DNA of 64,000 nt from Actinoplanes nipponensis (GCF_016862275.1 NZ_BOMQ01000089.1:55812-119811), one strand, 5' to 3'; counted from the stretch's first letter, positions 19,174 to 28,596 are shown. Notes: generated by a model from the letters alone, not told the origin. Made by a program: numbers and translations.

Positions 19174-21528
19174 CTATTTCAGGTACGGGCCCGCCGTGCC
19201 GATCCGGCCGGGCGCCGGGTTGCCCGGCCGGTCGAGCACGTAGACGCGCAGGTTGCCCTTACCGCTGACCGAGGCGGCCAGCGTCCCGTTGCCGACGGCC
19301 TTGACGTCCCCGGTGACCGCGTCGACGTACGTGCCGTTCGGGATGCCGGCGAAGGTCGCCGGGCCGCCGGCCGCCACCAGCGCGAAGCTGTCGACGCCGC
19401 CGGCGGTGAACCGGCGCTTGAAGGCCATCGAGCCGGAGACGCCCTCGGTGGAGTACTGGCCCTTCTGCAGCGCCGGGACGGCCCGGCGGATCCGGTTGAG
19501 CCGCTGCACGTGCTTGACCAGGGGCTGCTCCAGCGTGGTGGCCACCGCCCCGGAGGCGCTGCTCACCACGCCGAAGTCGGACGCGGTGACGGTGCCGGCG
19601 ATCTTGTCGCCGTAGTACGCGCGCCCGGTGGTGGCCAGCGGGCAGGTGGGCCCGCAGTCGATCGGCTTCCCCGCCTGGAACTCGATCTCCGAGCCGTAGT
19701 ACAGGGTGGGTATGCCGCGGAACGTCCACATCAGGGTCATGTTCTCGGCCCAGGCGTCGGTGCCGCCGGCGTAGCGGGTCGAGGACTTGTTCGGCCCGTA
19801 GTCGTGGCTGTCGACGTACACGGCGTTGTAGGTGGCGTCGTTGTAGCTGTCGTCGGAGTCCCGGCCGTTGCCGAAGGCGTTGCCGGCCTCGCCGAAGTTC
19901 ATGTGCATGCGCATGTCGATGACGTTCATGCCGGAGAACGCGCTGTGGTCCGGCGCGTGGTAGGTGTTGCCGTCGAGGAAGGCGTTGGTGCTCGTCGGCT
20001 GGTTGCCCGGGCCCATCAGGTTCTCGTAGTCGAACTGTTCCGCGGCCGCCCGGATGTCGTCCGGGCTGTACTCCTTGCGCTCCTTCCAGGTGAAGAACTG
20101 CGCGGAGTGGTTGACCGAGCCGCGGTTCCACTTGTCGTGCACGAACGCGGCGACCTCGCCGAAGACGTAGAAGTCCCGGCCCTTGGCGCCGTGGGCGGCG
20201 ACCGCGTGCTGCTGGATGGCCGGCAGGAAGCGCCGGTTCCAGGTCACCCGCGGGATGTGCACGGCGGTGTCCACCCGGAAGCCGTCCACGCCCATGTCGA
20301 TGTACCGGTTGTAGGCGTTGATCAGGTAGTTCTGGACGACCGCGCTCTCGGTGTTGAAGTCGGCCAGGTCCTCGTGGATCCAGCAGCTGCGCGCGTCCTC
20401 GCCCTCCCAGTTGCCGATCCAGCAGCGGTGGTAGTACTCGGCCGGGAACATGCCGGAGGTGGGGCTGGGCCACTGGCAGGCGTACAGCGTGTAGCCCTCG
20501 GCGCTCCGGCCGCCGGTGGGCTTGCCCCAGTTCAGGCAGGTGTTGCCGACGGGCTCGGCGGTCGACCACAGGTCACCGTTGTAGGGCGACGTGCCGTCGT
20601 ACTGCGCGCCGGTGGGCTGGTCGTAGTACCAGCTCCACTGGCTGTCGCGGACGCCGTACACGGTGGGGGTGAACAGGCCCTTGGCACCCCAGCGGGAGCT
20701 GTGGTTGTAGACCACGTCCTGATAGATCTTGATGCCCTTGGCGTGGGCCCGGTCGATCAGATCCTGGTACGTGCCCCCGGGCGACTCCAGCCGGCCGTCG
20801 ACGCGGTAGAAGTCCCAGCCGTGGTAGCCGTGGTAGTCGTAGTCCGAGCGGTTGAGCACCACCGGGGTGATCCAGATGGCGGAGAAGCCCAGCCCCTTGA
20901 TGTAGTCCAGCTTGTCGATCAGGCCGGCGAAGTCGCCGCGGAACATCGGGTCGTCGTGGGCCGCGTTGCCGGACTTCACGTGCTGGGTGCCGCCGCGGTT
21001 GTTGGCGCTGTCGCCGTCGTTGAAGCGGGCCGTCATGACGAAGTAGATGGAGTCCTCGCGGGGGTCGCCGCCGAGCGGGCTCCCGGTGGGAGTGGGCGCG
21101 ACGGTCGGCGGGGCCGGCGAAGGTGTCACGGTCGGCGGGGGTGTGGCGGGCGCGCAGGGGTTCCCGGCGCCGGTCACGCCGCCGGCGACCGTCACGTCGC
21201 CCGTGCCCAGGCGGTAGTTGGCGCCGTGGTTGTTGTCCCACACACCGCCGCCGTTGTTGAACACGACCTGCAGCCCGGACGCGGCGCCGAGGTCGAGGGT
21301 GCGCGACAGCCACCCGGCGCACGCCGGCTGCATCGCCACCCCCGGCACGCTGGTCCAGGCGCCGCCGTCCGGGGCGTAGTGGATGTTGACTGTTGTCCAG
21401 CCGGCCGGGCGCTGGAAGTAGACGGTCACGCTGCTCGCGGCGGACGCCGCCGCCACGGTGCCGAATGTCGCCGCGGCAATGGCCAGCACGGCCGCCGCGC
21501 CGAGTCGTTTCCGGAGTCTCACCTTCAC
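19174..21528 (-). CDS. Secreted alpha-amylase (CBM25-GH13)
   Basis: A 784-residue exported amylase. GTG 21528 follows GAGGAG. Signal peptide about residues 1-31 (RLRKRLGAAAVLAIAAATFG, cleavage after ASAAS). A CBM25 starch-binding domain follows (VTVYFQRPAGW ... NGGGVWDNNHGANYRLG, about 33-115), then a Pro/Thr linker (about 118-148), then the GH13 barrel with region I DVVYNHSS, region II GFRVDTAVH (nucleophile Asp), region III VFGEVA (acid Glu) and region IV VDSHD. A C-terminal beta domain ends the protein. It hydrolyses starch or glycogen outside the cell. A MalR-like palindrome lies upstream. Confidence 0.92.
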   Translation of the reverse strand: MKVRLRKRLGAAAVLAIAAATFGTVAAASAASSVTVYFQRPAGWTTVNIHYAPDGGAWTSVPGVAMQPACAGWLSRTLDLGAASGLQVVFNNGGGVWDNNHGANYRLGTGDVTVAGGVTGAGNPCAPATPPPTVTPSPAPPTVAPTPTGSPLGGDPREDSIYFVMTARFNDGDSANNRGGTQHVKSGNAAHDDPMFRGDFAGLIDKLDYIKGLGFSAIWITPVVLNRSDYDYHGYHGWDFYRVDGRLESPGGTYQDLIDRAHAKGIKIYQDVVYNHSSRWGAKGLFTPTVYGVRDSQWSWYYDQPTGAQYDGTSPYNGDLWSTAEPVGNTCLNWGKPTGGRSAEGYTLYACQWPSPTSGMFPAEYYHRCWIGNWEGEDARSCWIHEDLADFNTESAVVQNYLINAYNRYIDMGVDGFRVDTAVHIPRVTWNRRFLPAIQQHAVAAHGAKGRDFYVFGEVAAFVHDKWNRGSVNHSAQFFTWKERKEYSPDDIRAAAEQFDYENLMGPGNQPTSTNAFLDGNTYHAPDHSAFSGMNVIDMRMHMNFGEAGNAFGNGRDSDDSYNDATYNAVYVDSHDYGPNKSSTRYAGGTDAWAENMTLMWTFRGIPTLYYGSEIEFQAGKPIDCGPTCPLATTGRAYYGDKIAGTVTASDFGVVSSASGAVATTLEQPLVKHVQRLNRIRRAVPALQKGQYSTEGVSGSMAFKRRFTAGGVDSFALVAAGGPATFAGIPNGTYVDAVTGDVKAVGNGTLAASVSGKGNLRVYVLDRPGNPAPGRIGTAGPYLK

Positions 21529-21927
21529 CGCTGGGCTCCTCAGGGTGCGCCGAGGGCCCGCGGCACGGTGGCGCCGCGGGGCTCGGAAACGGGGGTGCTG
21601 AAAGTCCTTGCAATCTGTTGCAAGGCTTTTCAGGAAGTTACCAAGACATGACGAGGCCGTAAAGAGCCAGTTGTCTTCGTCGATGCGAGGGCCGGGTGAC
21701 GAAGCCGTCAGCTGCGGATCCGCCGGCGGCGCGTAGGCTGGCGGCACCCGCCCCCGACGACCCCCCACCCAGCGGTGGCCCCGAGCACGGCTCGTCAGCG
21801 GGCTTTCCACGACCGGCACCAGCGGCGTCGACGACGCCCGCCGTCTGCGATCCACGACCCGGAACCGGCTCCCCGCCGGTGCGGCCGGGCGCGGCTCGAT
21901 GCAGTTCCGAACCGGAAGGCAGGCCCT
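21529..21927. other. Divergent intergenic region, amylase and glycosyltransferase
   Basis: The 399-base gap holds the amylase leader, the CTTGCAA palindrome (separate entry) and, on the plus strand, the leader of the glycosyltransferase gene. The plus frame is open through much of it, but without a Shine-Dalgarno or conserved protein signal. I see no RNA gene. Confidence 0.4.
21607..21624 (-). promoter_or_regulatory. MalR/LacI-type operator of the amylase gene
   Basis: The inverted repeat CTTGCAA-TCTG-TTGCAAG is perfect over 7-bp arms and lies about 80 bases before the amylase start. TTGCAAG elements of this kind precede amylase and maltose genes controlled by MalR-type LacI repressors in streptomycetes, so maltose-responsive repression is likely. 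Confidence 0.6.
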
Positions 21928-23043
21928 GTGGCCACCACGTACGGCTTTCTCAGCACCCACCCGCCGACCCTGTGCGGCCTGGCGTCCTTCAACGCGGCTC
22001 TGGTCGCGGCCCTCACCGCCGGCACGCCGGGCAGCGGGGTGGTCCGGGTCACCACGGGCGCCGGCGAGGGGTCGCCGGGCCCCGGGGTGACACACACCTG
22101 GGCGGGACACGACAGCAACGGCTGGCGCGACGCGGCCGACGCCCTCAACGGCTACGACATCGCGATCATCCAGCACGAGTACGGCATCTACCCCGGCGCC
22201 GACGGCGCCGACGTGCTGCGGCTGATGCGCCGGCTGCGGGTGCCGAGCATCGTGGTCCTGCACACCGTGCTGAGCCGCCCCACGCCCCGGCAGAGGTCGG
22301 TGCTGGAGCAGATCGTCGGGGCCGCTGGCGCGGTCGTCACCATGACGCAGACCGCGCACGACCGCGTCATCGTCGGCTACGACGTCGACCCGGCCAAGGT
22401 CTCCGCGATCCCGCACGGCGCCACCGACCACACCGGTACGCCCGTGGTCCGCGGACCCCGACCGCACCTGCTCACCTGGGGTCTGCTCGGCCCCGGCAAG
22501 GGCATCGAGTGGGTCCTCCGGGCGCTGCCCTACCTGCGCCGGCTCGACCCCGTCTACACCGTCGCCGGGCGCACCCACCCCAAGGTGCTCGAACGGCACG
22601 GCGAGGCGTACCGGGCCGGGCTGCACCAGCTCGGCGCCGAGCTGGGCGTGGCGCACGCCGTGGACTACCGCCCGCAGTACCTCGACGACGCGGCGCTGGG
22701 CGCGCTGATCCGCTCGGCCGACGTCGTGGTGCTGCCGTACGACTCGGTCGAGCAGGTCACCTCCGGGGTGCTGATCGAGGCCGTCGCCGCCGGTGTCCCG
22801 GTGGTGGCCACCGCCTTCCCGCACGCCGTGGAGCTGCTGACCGACGGGCCGGGGCTGCTCGTGCCGCACCGCAACCCACGGGCGCTGGCCACCGCGATCC
22901 GCAAGGTGCTGGCCCAGCCCGCCCTGGCCCGGACCACCGGCGACGCCGCCACGCTGGGCTGGCCCGCCGTGGCCGCCCGCTACGAGGCGCTGGCCGAGGG
23001 TCTGGCGACGGGCGCGGCGCGGACCGCCACGGCGCCGGCGTGA
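21928..23043 (+). CDS. GT4-type glycosyltransferase
   Basis: A 371-residue GT-B glycosyltransferase. GTG 21928, with GGAAGG upstream, gives the expected N-terminus (YGFLSTHPPTLCGLASF, similar to sucrose/mannosyl transferases of family 4). The acceptor half has IIQHEYGIYPG; the donor half has LLGPGKGIEWVLRALP, VLPYDSVEQVTSGVLIEAVAAGVPVVAT, which is the typical E-x7-E donor-binding region. Its stop overlaps the start of the next gene (GTGA), so both proteins are made in step. It is cytoplasmic; the sugar and acceptor are unknown. Confidence 0.83.
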   Translation: MATTYGFLSTHPPTLCGLASFNAALVAALTAGTPGSGVVRVTTGAGEGSPGPGVTHTWAGHDSNGWRDAADALNGYDIAIIQHEYGIYPGADGADVLRLMRRLRVPSIVVLHTVLSRPTPRQRSVLEQIVGAAGAVVTMTQTAHDRVIVGYDVDPAKVSAIPHGATDHTGTPVVRGPRPHLLTWGLLGPGKGIEWVLRALPYLRRLDPVYTVAGRTHPKVLERHGEAYRAGLHQLGAELGVAHAVDYRPQYLDDAALGALIRSADVVVLPYDSVEQVTSGVLIEAVAAGVPVVATAFPHAVELLTDGPGLLVPHRNPRALATAIRKVLAQPALARTTGDAATLGWPAVAARYEALAEGLATGAARTATAPA

Positions 23044-24083
23044 CCGCGGCTGTGGGCGTACCGGTGCGGCGCGGGCAGGCCCCGTCGCCCGGTTTCGCCC
23101 ACCTCGCAAGGCTGAGCGACGACACCGGGCTGCTGGAACACGCCCGGCACGCCGTGGCCCGGCGCGAGCACGGCTACTGCACCGACGACGTCGCCCGCGG
23201 CCTGGTCGTGGTCAGCCGGGAGCCCGACCCGGCGCCGGCGGTGCTGCGGCTCGCCGAGGTGTACCTGACCTTCCTCACCCACGCGCAGGACGCCGACGGC
23301 GCGTTCCACAACCGGCTCAGCTACGACCGGCGGTGGACCGACGAGGCCGGGCTGGGCGACTGGTGGGGCCGGGCGCTGTGGGGCCTGGGCACCGCGGCGG
23401 CCCGCGGCCCGGCGCCGTGGATCCAGCAGGAGGCGCTGCACGCGTTCACCCTCGGCGCCGCGCGCCGCTCCCCCGCGCCGCACGCCATGACCTTCGCTGG
23501 GCTGGGCGCCGCCGAGGTGCTGCGCCGGCACCCGGACCACGCCGGGGCGGCGGCGCTGCTGGCCGACGCCGCCGAGGCCGTCGGCTGGCCGGACTCCGAT
23601 CCGCTCTGGTCGTGGCCCCGGCGGCGGCTGACCTACGCCAGCGCCGCGCTGGCCGAGGTGGTCATCCTGGCCGGGCAGGCTCGGCAGGACGTCGCCCTGC
23701 GGGCCGCCGGGCTGCGGATGCTGACCTGGCTGCGCGACCTCCAGCTGGCCGAGGGCCGGCTGTCGGTGCTGCCGGCGGCCGGCTGGCAGCACGGCACGCC
23801 CCGGCAGCGGTACGACCAGCAGCCGATCGAGGTGGCGGCGCTGGCCGACGCGTGCGCCACCGCCGCCGCGGCCACCGGCGACGCCACCTGGCACGACGGC
23901 GTCCGGCAGTCGATCGGGTGGTTCCTGGGCGAGAACGACACCGGCGCGGTCATGTGGGACCGGGCCACCGGCGGCGGCTACGACGGGCTGACCCCGGACG
24001 GGCCGAACCTCAACCAGGGCGCGGAGTCGACGCTCGCCCTGATCGCCACCCTGCAGCACGCCCGCGGGCCGGCCGGGCGCTGA
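23040..24083 (+). CDS. Six-hairpin-like protein coupled to glycosyltransferase
   Basis: A 347-residue protein starting at GTG 23040 inside the glycosyltransferase stop. It looks like an alpha/alpha-barrel glycosidase-type fold: repeated helical hairpins, CTDDVARGLVV, DGAFHNRLSYDRRWTDEAGLGDWWGRALWGLG, QRYDQQPIEVAALADAC and GGYDGLTPDGPNLNQGAESTLA. Such proteins occur beside GT4 transferases and mannoside phosphorylases and may handle the oligosaccharide made or degraded by them. Conserved acidic pairs are present, but I cannot name the catalytic residues or the reaction. Confidence 0.65.
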   Translation: MTAAVGVPVRRGQAPSPGFAHLARLSDDTGLLEHARHAVARREHGYCTDDVARGLVVVSREPDPAPAVLRLAEVYLTFLTHAQDADGAFHNRLSYDRRWTDEAGLGDWWGRALWGLGTAAARGPAPWIQQEALHAFTLGAARRSPAPHAMTFAGLGAAEVLRRHPDHAGAAALLADAAEAVGWPDSDPLWSWPRRRLTYASAALAEVVILAGQARQDVALRAAGLRMLTWLRDLQLAEGRLSVLPAAGWQHGTPRQRYDQQPIEVAALADACATAAAATGDATWHDGVRQSIGWFLGENDTGAVMWDRATGGGYDGLTPDGPNLNQGAESTLALIATLQHARGPAGR

Positions 24084-24092
24084 GCCGCGCGG

Positions 24093-24482
24093 TCAGGAGG
24101 CGGCGGCGCGGCTCTCCGGGACGTCCCAGTCCGCCTCGCGGGGGCCGGCCCAGGGCACGACGCGGACGGCCAGCGCGCCGCCGCCGGCGCAGCTCGCCGT
24201 CAGCAGGCCGGTGGACTGGCCGGAGAAGTAGCCGACGGTGACCGGGCGGCCGGCCACGTCGACCTCGTGCGGGCGGCGGCTCCAGCCGGCGGCGCTGACC
24301 CGGACCCGGACGATCGGGCTGCCCAGGGCGTCGAGCGCGAGCACCAGGGCGGGCAGCTCGGCGGCCGGGTCGGCGGACCGGGGCCACCAGCAGCCGTGCA
24401 CGACGGGACTGGGGGTGCGGGGGGACTCGAGCCAGAGCCGGGGCGAGGCCGCCGGGGTGCTCGTCGTGGTCGAACGTGCCAT
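24093..24482 (-). CDS. DUF5994-like hypothetical protein
   Basis: A 129-residue protein. ATG 24482 is favoured by AGGAAG just upstream; an in-frame ATG 15 bases earlier is possible. Conserved features are RLWLESP, GCWWPRSADPAAELPALVLALD, VTVGYFSGQSTGLLTASC and the terminal VRVVPW, a pattern common in actinomycete proteins of the DUF5994 type with no known function. Its 3' end meets the preceding plus-strand gene after 9 bases. Confidence 0.65.
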   Translation of the reverse strand: MARSTTTSTPAASPRLWLESPRTPSPVVHGCWWPRSADPAAELPALVLALDALGSPIVRVRVSAAGWSRRPHEVDVAGRPVTVGYFSGQSTGLLTASCAGGGALAVRVVPWAGPREADWDVPESRAAAS

Positions 24483-24656
24483 CGGACTTCCTGTCATGGA
24501 TGAGCGTCGTCGGGCACGGGTCCTGGAACAGAGCGCAGGTGAGGCAGGGACGAGGGCCACCGGAGCCGGTGCGGGGAACACGGCCAACGATACGCCGGCA
24601 CGAGCCGGCGAGTCGCACACGGAATCCGCCACCGGCCGCGGCGGTCCCCGGGCGGC

Positions 24657-25043
24657 TCAGGCGGCCGCCCGCTCGGCCGCGCAGATCGCGGCGATGCACT
24701 CGTAGGCGGTGCGCGGCCCGGGCGCCCCGGGCTCGGCGCAGGCCAGCGAGGCGGCGCGCTGCTCGTCGAAGCCCACCGCGGCGAGGTCCGCCGGTTCGAG
24801 CGGGACGAGCGGCCGCACCGCGCGCACCAGCCGGCCCCGGTCCGCCCGGTGCGGGCGGCGGCGGGCGTGCACGGACCCGGCCAGCGCGGCCTCGTCGGCG
24901 CCCGGGTCACCGTCCGGCAGGGCGAGCTGGGCCTCCTCGCTGTCCGAGGGCAGCGGCCAGCACCGGCTGCCCGCGCCCGGCCCGAACGCGCCGTGATCCC
25001 GGCCCGGCAGTTCCGCGTCGTCGTGCGTGCTCTCGGTGTTCAT
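24657..25043 (-). CDS. Hypothetical acidic protein
   Basis: A 128-residue protein from ATG 25043 (AGGGGG upstream). It is acidic in the first 60 residues and ends with helical LAAVGFDEQRAASLACAEP and TAYECIAAICAAERAAA, with three cysteines in the C-terminal part. I do not recognise it. It is on the same strand as the DUF5994-like gene with a 174-base gap in which I see nothing else. Confidence 0.5.
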   Translation of the reverse strand: MNTESTHDDAELPGRDHGAFGPGAGSRCWPLPSDSEEAQLALPDGDPGADEAALAGSVHARRRPHRADRGRLVRAVRPLVPLEPADLAAVGFDEQRAASLACAEPGAPGPRTAYECIAAICAAERAAA

Positions 25044-25221
25044 CACGGTCCCCCTGGAACGACGGGCCGCGGCCCGGCTGCCGCGGCGTGAACGGCGGTG
25101 CCGTCGCTGCGGCCGGCGGGGGACTCCCCGTCCCGCGGAGCCCGGCGTCGCCGTGATCCGAGCGACACCTTCACGGTACGCCTGCTCGGGCCGGGTGAAC
25201 CATAGAGACGGGCCGATCCCG

Positions 25222-26352
25222 TCAGGGCTCGAGCCAGTCGTCCGGGGCGCCCAGGTCCCAGTCGGCGAGCACCTCGCGGGAGTGCTCGCCGGGCCGGGTG
25301 GGCGCACCGGGCGGCCCGGGCGGGGTCGCCGAGAACCGCGGGGCCGCGGCCGGTTGCACCACCCCGCCGACCCGGGCGAACGTGCCCCGGCCGGCCAGGT
25401 GCGGATGGCCGGCCGCCTCGGTGAGCGACAGCACCGGGGCGACGCAGGCCTCGGTGCCCTCGAACACCTCGGCCCACTCCCGTTGGGTGCGGGTGGCGAA
25501 CGCGGCGGCGATCCGGGCCCGCAGCTGGGGCCAGCGGGCCCGGTCGTACTGCTTCGGCAGGTCGTCGCCGGGGTCGAGCAGGCGGATGAACTCGGCGTAG
25601 AACTGCGGCTCCAGCGCGCCGACCGCGAGGTGCCGGCCGTCCGCGGCCGGATAGACGTCGTAGAACGGGGCGCCGGTGTCGAGCAGGTTCACCCCGCGCT
25701 CGTCGCGCCACTGGCCGGCCGCGCCGAGGCCGTGCAGCAGGGTGGTGAGGTGGGCCGCGCCGTCGGTCACCGCGGCGTCGACCACCTGGCCGCGGCCGGT
25801 CCGGCCGGCCTCGCGCAGCGCGGCCAGCAGGCCGACCACCAGGTAGAGCGACCCGCCGGCGAAGTCGCCCAGCAGGTTGACCGGCACCTGCGGCGGTCCC
25901 CCGGCCCGGCCCACGGCGTGCAGCGCGCCGGTGATCGCCAGGTAGGTGATGTCGTGCCCGGCGCTGGCGGCGAGCGGCCCGTCCTGGCCCCAGCCGGTCA
26001 TCCGCCCGTAGACCAGCCGCGGGTTGCGGGCCAGCGCCGCGTCCGGGCCGACGCCGAGCCGCTCGGCGACCCCGGGCCGGAAGCCCTCGATGACCGCGTC
26101 GGCCCGCCCGGCCAGGGCCAGCACCAGCTCCCGGCCCCGGGCGGTCTTGAGGTCCACGGCGATCGACCGCTTGCCGCGGTTGAGCAGGTCGAACCGCGGC
26201 TCCACGGTCAGCGGCGAGCCCGGGCCGGGCCGGTCCACCCGCACCACGTCCGCGCCCAGGTCGGCCAGCAGCATCGCGGCGAACGGGCCGGGCCCGATCC
26301 CGGCCAGCTCGACCACCTTGAGCCCGTGCAGCGGCCCCTGTCCCTCCGGCAT
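25222..26352 (-). CDS. CaiB/BaiF family III CoA-transferase or alpha-methylacyl-CoA racemase
   Basis: A 376-residue family III CoA-transferase-fold protein. ATG 26352 follows GGAGGT. Typical elements: LHGLKVVELAGIGPGPFAAMLLADLGADVVRVDRPG, NRGKRSIAVDLK, ADAVIEGFRPGVAERLG, YGRMTGWGQDGP and AGHDITYLAITGALHA. The GHDITY segment with its Asp is characteristic of the racemase (AMACR) branch, which epimerises 2-methyl-branched acyl-CoAs before beta-oxidation. Transfer of CoA is the alternative and would matter here because no acyl-CoA ligase is nearby. It is divergent from the decarboxylase-like gene. Confidence 0.85.
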   Translation of the reverse strand: MPEGQGPLHGLKVVELAGIGPGPFAAMLLADLGADVVRVDRPGPGSPLTVEPRFDLLNRGKRSIAVDLKTARGRELVLALAGRADAVIEGFRPGVAERLGVGPDAALARNPRLVYGRMTGWGQDGPLAASAGHDITYLAITGALHAVGRAGGPPQVPVNLLGDFAGGSLYLVVGLLAALREAGRTGRGQVVDAAVTDGAAHLTTLLHGLGAAGQWRDERGVNLLDTGAPFYDVYPAADGRHLAVGALEPQFYAEFIRLLDPGDDLPKQYDRARWPQLRARIAAAFATRTQREWAEVFEGTEACVAPVLSLTEAAGHPHLAGRGTFARVGGVVQPAAAPRFSATPPGPPGAPTRPGEHSREVLADWDLGAPDDWLEP

Positions 26353-26422
26353 CCGTACCTCCGAGCGTCGCACTCCCTTAGGATGAGCCTCGTCGATCCC
26401 GCCGACCGGGAGGCTCGCGTCC

Positions 26423-27094
26423 ATGTATCCACCCCAGCCGTGGGACCTGCGCGGCCAGCTCCACCTCTCGGTCTTCGCGGTGCCCCGCGCCGACCTGCCA
26501 GCGCTGCCCCCGCCGCTCGCGGCCGCGGTGCGGCCCATCCCCTTCGGCGGCCGCGCGCTGGTCGGCGCGGCCTGGGTGAGCTATGAGCCGGGCGGCGTCC
26601 TGGAGTACCGCGAGCTGCTCGCGGCCGTGCTGGTGCACGAGCGGGGCCGGCCGCGGGTCAGCATCACCCGGATCTGGGTGGACAGCGTGGCCTCGCGCGA
26701 CGGCGGCCGGGAGCTGTGGGGCATCCCCAAGGACCTGGCCGAGCTCGAGCTGCGGACCGCGCCGGACGGCCACCTGGTCGCGGCGGCCAGCACCGGGCCG
26801 GAGCCCGGCGACCGGCCGGCCCCGATCGCCTCGGCCGCGGTCCGGCGCGGCCCGCGGCTGCCCGGGCGCTGGCCGACGCCGCTGTCGGTGGCGCAGGCCC
26901 TGGCCGGGAGCGTGGTCCGCACCCCGGTGCGTGGACGAGCGGGTCTGCGGCTGGGATCCGCCACGTGGCGGATCGAGGCGGGCGGCCCGCTGGGCCACCT
27001 CGCCGGGCGGCGACCCCTGCTGACCGTCACGCTCACCGACTTCCGGCTGCGCTTCGGCGCCGCGGCGCCGGCCTCCGCCGCCACCTGGCCCTGA
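26423..27094 (+). CDS. Acetoacetate decarboxylase-family protein
   Basis: A 223-residue protein of the ADC-like fold. ATG 26423, with GGGAGG upstream. The conserved LVGAAWVSYEPGGVLEYRELL and the RELWGIPKDLAELEL segment, whose Lys matches the Schiff-base region of acetoacetate decarboxylase, place it in the family. Family members without the full active site act as decarboxylases, hydratases or aldolase-like enzymes, so the reaction is open. Its position between the CoA-transferase and the monooxygenase gene suggests a part in the same catabolic programme, although it lacks the 19-bp operator. Confidence 0.7.
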   Translation: MYPPQPWDLRGQLHLSVFAVPRADLPALPPPLAAAVRPIPFGGRALVGAAWVSYEPGGVLEYRELLAAVLVHERGRPRVSITRIWVDSVASRDGGRELWGIPKDLAELELRTAPDGHLVAAASTGPEPGDRPAPIASAAVRRGPRLPGRWPTPLSVAQALAGSVVRTPVRGRAGLRLGSATWRIEAGGPLGHLAGRRPLLTVTLTDFRLRFGAAAPASAATWP

Positions 27095-27135
27095 TCCCCG
27101 CCCGCCGGCCACGCCGCGACGGGGCCGGGACCGCG

Positions 27136-28596
27136 TCACGGGCGTGCCGCCGGGGCGGTCGGACGGTAGTCCCCCGGGCGCAGGCGCGCGGTGCGGCGGC
27201 GGTACTCCCCGGCCATCCCGGGCCAGTTCGTGACGACCCGGCCGCTGGGCGTGCGGTACCAGCTGTTGCAGGCGGTCCAGACGCTGCCGGCCAGGCGGGA
27301 CTGCAGCTCGGCGTCGTAGGCGGCGGCCACGTCCGGGCGTACGTCCAGCGGCGGTGACCCGGCGGCCAGGGCGCGTACCGCCTGGACGATGTAGCGGGCC
27401 TGCGCCTCGTGGAAGTACACCACCGAGGTGTTGCCGGTGTTGGTGTTCGGCCCGTACACCAGGAACATGTTGGGGAAGCCGGGCACGGCCATGCCCAGGT
27501 ACGCGTGTGCGCCGTCGCGCCACACCTCGTCGAGCCGCTCGCCGCCCCGCCCGGTGACCCGCATCGGGGTGAGGAAGTCGGTGGCCGCGAAGCCGGTGCC
27601 GTAGACGAGCACGTCGCACGGGTGCTCGGCGCCGTCGGCGGTACGGATCCCGGTCGGGGTGACCGCGTCGATCGGCGTGGTCACGAGCTCGACGTCCGGC
27701 CGGGCCAGGGTGGGCAGCCAGGCGCTGGTGAACAGCACCCGCTTGCAGCCCATCGGCTCGTCCGGGGTGACCAGGGCCCGCAGCCGCGGGTCGCGGACCT
27801 GCCAGCGGCGCTGGGCCCGCGAGGCGGTCCGCAGGAACGCGCCGGCGAACCGGTTGCCGAGCAGGGCCGCGCCGGTGAAGACGGTCATCGCCCAGGTGCC
27901 GGCCCGCGGCGGGCGCATCAGCGCGGGCACCCGGCGGTACAGCGCCTGGCGCAGCCGGCCGTACCGGCGGTCCGGCTTGGGCAGGGTCCACGGCGCGGTG
28001 CGCTGGAAGACCACGACCTGTGCGGCGGTGCCGGCAATCGCGGGGACGAGCTGGATGGCGCTGGCGCCGGTGCCGACGACCGCCACCCGCTTCCCGGCGA
28101 TCCGCAGCGCCGGGTCCCAGCGGGCGGTGTGCAGGGCCGGCCCGCGGAACAGCTCGGCACCGGGCAGCCGGGGCACGACCGGCCGCGACAGCTGGCCCAC
28201 CGCCGGCACCAGCACGTCGGCGGTCAGCCGGGTGCCGTCGGACAGGTCCAGCGTCCACTGCGACCCCGCCTCGTCCCACTGCGCGCCGGTCACCTCGGTG
28301 CCCAGGCGCAGGTGCGGGGTCAGCCCCAGGTCGCGGACGCACCGGTCCAGGTACTCGAGGATCTCCGTGTGCGGCGGGAAACGCCGGGACCAGCCCGGGT
28401 TGGGGGCGAAGGAGAAGGAGTAGAGCGGCGCGGGCACGTCACAGGCGCAGCCCGGGTACGCGTTGTCCCGCCACACCCCGCCCGGCCGTTCCGCCTTCTC
28501 CAGCAGCACGAAGTCGTGGAAACCGGCCCGCCGCAGCGCCGCGGCGACCGCCACCCCGCCGAAGCCGGCACCGATGATCGCGATCCGGGGCGCCAT
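27136..28596 (-). CDS. Flavin-containing (Baeyer-Villiger-type) monooxygenase
   Basis: A 486-residue NADPH/FAD monooxygenase. N-terminal FAD site IAIIGAGFGGVAVAAALRRAG, the RPGGVWRDNAYPGCACDVPAPLYSFSF block, the signature FRGPALHTARWDP (a variant of FxGxxxHxxxW) and the NADPH site VAVVGTGASAIQLVP, then VYGTGFAATDF. The family oxidises ketones to esters or lactones with O2. Its promoter, TTGGCA-17-TAACGT, overlaps operator site A. It lies directly downstream of the TetR gene on the same strand, but with its own promoter. Confidence 0.88.
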   Translation of the reverse strand: MAPRIAIIGAGFGGVAVAAALRRAGFHDFVLLEKAERPGGVWRDNAYPGCACDVPAPLYSFSFAPNPGWSRRFPPHTEILEYLDRCVRDLGLTPHLRLGTEVTGAQWDEAGSQWTLDLSDGTRLTADVLVPAVGQLSRPVVPRLPGAELFRGPALHTARWDPALRIAGKRVAVVGTGASAIQLVPAIAGTAAQVVVFQRTAPWTLPKPDRRYGRLRQALYRRVPALMRPPRAGTWAMTVFTGAALLGNRFAGAFLRTASRAQRRWQVRDPRLRALVTPDEPMGCKRVLFTSAWLPTLARPDVELVTTPIDAVTPTGIRTADGAEHPCDVLVYGTGFAATDFLTPMRVTGRGGERLDEVWRDGAHAYLGMAVPGFPNMFLVYGPNTNTGNTSVVYFHEAQARYIVQAVRALAAGSPPLDVRPDVAAAYDAELQSRLAGSVWTACNSWYRTPSGRVVTNWPGMAGEYRRRTARLRPGDYRPTAPAARP

